Positions 59,618-64,000 of a DNA stretch of 64,000 nucleotides are shown piece after piece; positions within the stretch are counted from its first letter, which is position 1, and the number at the start of each line of letters is the position of its first letter. The notes beneath the pieces were generated by a model, which saw nothing but the letters and a program-made list of their open reading frames with translations, did not search any database and had not been told where the DNA came from. The DNA lies in assembly GCA_030998015.1 (NCBI GenBank), contig JARWMV010000236.1, positions 372,001 through 436,000 on the forward strand, in the 5' to 3' direction. Origin of the DNA: Ceratorhiza oryzae-sativae. Lineage: Eukaryota > Basidiomycota > Agaricomycetes > Cantharellales > Ceratobasidiaceae. The position numbers were made by a program, and so were the translations under genes.

Positions 59618-60013
59618 CTTATCATAACTCTGTACGCCCCTCTTAATAAATCTTGTGGTTTATGAGAGATTGCAATCCAACTGCATCGTGATCACACGGC
59701 GAATTCGGCCGTATTGAGCACCTTCGATTCTAGATGATTTCACGCATTTTAATAAAGTTCTCAATGGTATGGCACGATTAAGTTAGATACTCTTTTTTCA
59801 GAACTGAGGATGCTCTAATTGGACACAACTCGGAACCCTGTTGCCAAAATATAAATTGTCTAGCGGCTAAACCTAATACATATGTCATCAACAGCTTCCG
59901 ATACATCACCTGCAGATCGCTGACGTCGGCGACAGCACACTGTTGGCTCGAACCATGAGATTGCGGCATGTTTTTTTATGCCTCGTGTTCAGTTGTTAAG
60001 TCTCCGCCCTCTC
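59618..60013. other. Intergenic between DUF6533 copies
   Basis: About 400 AT-rich bases; no gene seen. Confidence 0.4.
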
Positions 60014-61867
60014 ATGATACATCTACTGCATTTTTGGACCACGAGCTTTGGCCCTGACGATACGCATGTGGGCATAGATCATCAATGAAAACTTGGAATT
60101 CGCGAAAATTCGATTAAGCAACTTACCGAGGCCTTCCAACACTTTAAAATTGCAAAAGTCGTAAACGGTAAGCTTTTCGCCTTCTCGATCCCTGCGGGGT
60201 TCACTCCTGATGATAGTCGTAATTCTGGCGTTTATCTGCTGGGAACTTTGCGAGCGACAATGTGCAATAATCATGTGCATGATACTAACTCGAAGCATCT
60301 TAGTCTTGACGTTCGAGAATGAAGTGAGTGGTATGGAAAAGCAGGTGGAACCTCGTTCGTATACTATACATGGTCTCTCGGTGCTTTGTGTTGGCTAGTA
60401 TCAGGTAAGGTCTCTACTTGTTTTACACCGTGGACGGCACCTAAGCCCTCTCGTAGCATATGTTCCATTAGTAAGAAAGGCTTTCTTTGTTTACTACGGC
60501 CGGGCTGGAAATTTGTATCGCAGATCTTTTCAGTGAATCATTGCCTCCACGTAAGTTTTGTCAACAAGCGTCTCAGCTGACCTGCATCTCAAATTCTTTT
60601 GATTATAGAGGTGAGGTATATTTCCTATTTTTAAACACCTTTCAGTGAACTGGGAACGTACGAACGGCTGTGATCTGCTCCTTCGTGCGAATGCCATCTT
60701 AGGTCTCGCGGCTGTAATTTCAATGATCCGTAGGTGCTGGTGTTTGTTGACCAAAAAAAGGTTGCCTGATAGCACCGCGTACAGTTCTACTACTTTTAAG
60801 AGTTTGGGGCACTTGGGGGAAAAGCTGTGTCATTTTACAGAGGCGTTGCAAGGCATTCATCATGTCATTCAATCCGCGCGTATTCGCTATTCTTCTCGCA
60901 GTGTTTCCATGCCTGGAAATTGTCCTGGTGATCCTCCTGGGCCGAAAGATAAACGCAAGTCCAAATGCTCCTTTTCTGGGCTATCAAGCTCATCTCCCAT
61001 CCAGGAAATGCCCGCAAGTTTCCTGATTGTCGGGACCGTTTTATCCATGCCAAGTTCGCAGTGCCTAGAATACTGACGGGCTGTGTCGCCCCTTTCAATA
61101 CGAAATCCCAGTGATTTCGGCTGTTCCTGCGTAGCTTGATTTACAAAAGTGGGTTTCTAAACATCACAACTCTCAAGCTCGGACACCAACTGGCACGACG
61201 CCGGCGATATTGTTCGGTTTAACAGCGTTTCAAGCATGGCAATCATATAGACACGGCATGGGCACTCCACTCTTGCCTTATATTGTTCGGGAGTAAGCAC
61301 AGTGTTTGTCACGAATCGATGTCCATACTCAGGCACTCGGACAGCGGCGCCAGTTATTTTTTGGCACGTGTTAACGACCGTGAAAGTGCTATTCCGTGGT
61401 TTATTTTGTGGTATGTTTGGAACCATAGATAGTGATGGGTATGTTCGTCAATCATCAGAGCTATCACTCAGAGCTCATAACTATGATGTAGGGGCAATGC
61501 TTCTCAACGATCGGAACACTGTTTCCCTACATAAGTTTTTTCGCACTTTCAATACGAAATATACCTGACCTATGCCATTATTGACAGATTCTGCCAGCTG
61601 TAATTGGCTCTGGGTATGTTTGCTATGGAGCCTGTTCATCCAGTGCTTACTCAATCCGCGCATATACCCAGGGCCTTCCTCGGGGTGATGTCCGCTATGT
61701 GCTGTCGCTTGTAAGACACATTTATCTCACTGATCACTACAATTGATCATCCGTATAGGGTTCTGCGGGTTTGTTCTCACATAGCATACACATCGGAATT
61801 CAGCGCCATTGGGGTTGAAGGCTCCTTCGAGTTTGCGATGACCAATTTTACATCTGGACCTGCATAA
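60014..61867 (+). pseudogene. DUF6533-type membrane protein, copy 2, frame disrupted
   Basis: Paralogue of the gene just upstream. Start MIHLLHFWTTSFGPDDTH at 60014 (WTTS is shared with copy 1). Then QLTEAFQHFKIAKVVN, VVILAFICWELFLTFENE, VWKSRWNLVRILYMVSRC, CDLLLRANAILGLAAVISMI, LLLLRVWGTWGKSC and FAILLAVFPCLEIVLVILL. The last exons read AFLGVMSAMCCRLVLRVC and end at 61865-61867. Two oddities: the intron after WEL has a GC donor (60250-60303), and the intron that copy 1 has after LITLGDE is reduced here to about seven bases (60324-60330), which shifts the frame between FENE and VWKSRW. It may be a young pseudogene, or splicing may skip that exon. Several middle exons I could not place exactly. 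Confidence 0.55.
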
Positions 61868-62131
61868 TCAACAATTCCCGGAATAATCAGCGACTCAGAA
61901 TTGTTAGATATCTCTTAGCTGCCCTCCTCAAGCATGACTAGTTCTCGTTGTCCTATAAAATCTGAGAACAGCCATTGGGTCTTTCGCATATACACGTATT
62001 TCCTAGCCACACGCTCTGCTCAATGGAGGTTGTGCAATTTATGATCGAGAATTATCCATTTTGACTCGCATATGTAGGAGATAATACACCCTATTAATAG
62101 CGTATAATATTGTCACGCTATTTTTAACCTT

Positions 62132-63256
62132 TCACGCCGAAGGGATGACCGTACCCTTGGGTACGTACTTGATTCCAGTGTCCGGGCAAGAACTCTTCGA
62201 GCCATCTGGCGCAGAATGGATAAACTTGCCAGTGCCGACTGACCCCTGCACGACTATTGGAGAATGATAATCCGTTATCAATCCCAGACGGGAAGAAATG
62301 CCAACAACTTACCGTAGTGGTACCACATCTCAGAAAGGTAGCCCTGCTTGTTGCAGCCAGCAGTAGGGATGAAGCCCGTCTTGGCAGAAATTGCATTTTG
62401 GATCTGCGTCAGGTTGTACGTCACAGTTGTGCTGGGAACAATTCCCCCAGCCTTGAGCCACTTGAAGGTGGGGAGTTCCTGTTATTTCGGATGAAAGAGC
62501 ATTAAATTAATCACCAGACCTTTGATTCTTTAAATCAGGCTCTCACCTTATAGAGCTCAATCGTCCTGGTGACATAAGTGGTCAACTCGGGGAACGGTTC
62601 CCGCGCTGTCTTCTTGAAGCACTGAGGCTCAAGCGTACTAATACACGTTCCGTGCTTGTTATACTCGTGCTCCCAAAATGCTTCATTCGTGCCATTGTTG
62701 TTGAGCCAGTACTATAATAAAGTTATATCAGATAGTCAAACTGTCAGCTGGTCCTGGTTATCGTACCTTGTTCATGAACTTGAGCAAGTTCTGGTGGCCG
62801 CTCTGCTCGAGCACGGCGGTGATATTGGTCAACTCGCGCTGGGGAGCGCAGAATGCATCATAGGTACCGTCGCAGTGGTCAGGCCACAGTCCCTATACAC
62901 AGAGTTGAGAACGCCAGGGGCTGGAGTCATTCATCCACTCACATGAATCGTCCAGGCATCAGATGGACCAGTGGCTGGGCTAAAGTCCCAGAACTACATG
63001 ACAGTCAGACCAATTCTAGGAAAACAACGGAGCCTCGGCGTACTTGAGTTAGAAGGAACTGGCCACCGGGGGCGTTGAAGCAGCACAAGTCAGTTTGGAC
63101 TGTTGTATTGCGACACGACACGGCTGCATGCGAACCGCAGCTCTTAGAGTTTTCGAATAGAGACGCAGGCGAGAAGCCGCCGAGGAAATCAGCCGTAGGC
63201 GTAGCCGAGACAAAAACGGATGCGGTTAATGCAAGGGAAGCGAGAGCAGCGAGCAT
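62132..63256 (-). CDS. Secreted ribonuclease T2
   Basis: Acid endoribonuclease of the RNase T2/Rh family, secreted or vacuolar. The start at 63256 gives a signal peptide MLAALASLALTASVFVSA. Both catalytic segments are present: CAS I in WTIHGLWPDHC and CAS II in FWEHEYNKHGTC, each with its catalytic histidine. Several cysteines (SCGSHAAVSC, DLCCFNAPGG, CNKQGYL, SSCPDTG) match the conserved disulfides, and NNNGT and NLT are possible N-glycosylation sites. The N-terminal stretch up to the PGGQFLLTQFW segment is typical of fungal members. Introns near 63045-62996, 62940-62893, 62764-62711, 62546-62478 and 62310-62252. The end is KGTVIPSA at the stop, 62132-62134. A TATA box lies about 70 bases upstream. 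Roles in nutrient scavenging or host interaction are possible but not shown. Confidence 0.95.
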
Positions 63257-63656
63257 TTTCGAGGACCAGAGCTAGAAGGAAAGAATGCGGTGGGGGGATG
63301 GTTCTTGAATCGTTCTCTGGTTAGAATTTATACGACCACCGGGAACCCACGAATGCAGTTGCCGACGCACAGAAGTAGGAGTGCCTGAAGAAGGCAGAAT
63401 ACTCCACTGGCGCGCCTGCATATGCCGGGGATTCGCGGCATCGAAGCCTGACCGCATGTGGTCGCAGACTGTGCCATGTGTGTCTTAGAACGTGCGCGCA
63501 GAGTCACATGACTAGTTGCAAATTGATCTAAATGCTAATCGTAGGAAACCCAAAACAGAATACATAAGATGCGCGCAGAACAGAACTTGAGTGCGAAGGA
63601 AAAAGAGAGAGTGAGAGAGAGCGAGATGCAGCAAAATGAAAAGAATCAACAAGCCA
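63257..63656. other. RNase T2 promoter and upstream gene's 3' flank
   Basis: The minus-strand promoter of RNase T2 lies at the left and the 3' untranslated region of the partial CCCH gene at the right, including a purine-rich (GA) stretch near 63595-63625. No other gene. Confidence 0.45.
63326..63332 (-). promoter_or_regulatory. TATA box of RNase T2 gene
   Basis: TATAAAT on the minus strand, about 70 bases before the ATG at 63256. Confidence 0.55.
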
Positions 63657-64000
63657 TCAATTAACGTGGAGATTGTGGCATTGATCGCCATACTTGCACC
63701 TAACAAAGACAAACAATTGTCAGCAGCGGCCATGGGGTTGCCACCCTCGCCGATTGGGTCGGATTGAGGGTGACGCAGAGAATATAGCTCACTTTCCGAG
63801 TGGGTAGAAATAGCAGACTTTTTGGCCACGCTCATTGTCGGGCCTGCCACCTCTGCCCCGCCCTCTGCCCCGGCCCCGACCTCTGTCCTCATATCGCGAA
63901 CGTGGTTCGTAGTCATCATAGTGTGATGGGGGCGGACCATATCTGTCGCCATCCCCTCTTCCTCCACTTCCTCCTCCCCAATCTGGACCAGAGCTGTGAT
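63657..64000 (-). CDS. RGG-box and CCCH zinc-finger RNA-binding protein (C-terminal part)
   Basis: Runs in from beyond the right edge, so the start is missing. The visible end holds a Gly/Arg/Tyr/Asp-rich region with RGRGRGRGRGRGG (RGG box), then NERGQKVCYFYPLGK, an intron (about 63789-63697, gtgagc...gttag) and CKYGDQCHNLHVN, with the stop at 63657-63659. Together these give one zinc finger of spacing C-x7-C-x5-C-x3-H, a CCCH RNA-binding type, placed at the very C-terminus. Another frame of the same exon is open and longer but lacks this motif. The RGG tracts suggest RNA binding and arginine methylation. The rest of the protein is needed to name it. Confidence 0.7.

Noticed and set aside
62124..62396. 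Minus-strand frame overlapping the end of RNase T2
   Set aside because: Reading with the intron near 62310-62252 gives the expected RNase T2 C-terminus in another frame.

Overview
This is nuclear DNA from a basidiomycete fungus. Genes are dense, lie on both strands, and are cut by many introns of about 50-65 nt with GT/AG ends and TACTAAC-like branch sites. The DUF6533 membrane proteins and the PriA-like cysteine-rich protein are typical of Agaricomycetes. A Rhizoctonia/Ceratobasidium-type genome is my best guess; that is inference, not shown by any marker gene. I recognise no tRNA, rRNA, CRISPR array or intact transposon.

Layout. 0.7-4.1 kb (-): a disordered protein with a PCNA-binding (PIP) box near its N-terminus and many SQ/TQ sites. 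4.8-8.9 kb (+): two RING-IBR-RING (RBR) ubiquitin ligase genes. 9.6-10.6 kb (+): PAPS reductase (MET16). 11-16.9 kb (-): a kinesin-3 motor (Unc104/KIF1). 19.1-19.9 kb (+): a small secreted protein. 20.2-26 kb (-): two tandem MFS sugar-transporter paralogues. 26.6-28.3 kb (+): L-rhamnonate dehydratase, divergent from the second transporter. 28.8-29.6 kb (-): a paralogue of the secreted protein with an apparent frameshift. 31.1-32.9 kb (-): a secreted cysteine-repeat protein with a PriA-like tail. 33.4-40.3 kb (+): three more RBR genes, one of which appears to be a fusion carrying two RING1 modules. 41.3-50.1 kb (+): the ATR/Mec1 checkpoint kinase, converging on IMP3 (U3 snoRNP) and eIF5B (-). 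56.3-57.2 kb (-): a Shg1/BOD1-type COMPASS subunit. 57.6-61.9 kb (+): two tandem DUF6533 membrane proteins, the second with a disrupted frame. 62.1-63.3 kb (-): a secreted RNase T2. 63.7 kb to the right edge (-): the end of an RGG-box/CCCH zinc-finger protein.

How the genes relate. The conserved housekeeping genes (kinesin-3, PAPS reductase, ATR, IMP3, eIF5B, Shg1) look intact or nearly so. Between them lie families expanding by local duplication: RBR ligases (six RING1 modules in five genes), transporters, small secreted proteins and DUF6533 proteins. The transporter/dehydratase pair suggests uptake and catabolism of L-rhamnose or a related sugar. The PIP-box/SQ-TQ protein and ATR could in principle belong to the same replication-stress pathway, but they lie about 37 kb apart.

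All exon structures were read by eye, so splice sites are approximate unless a position is stated. At least three introns appear to use GC rather than GT donors.
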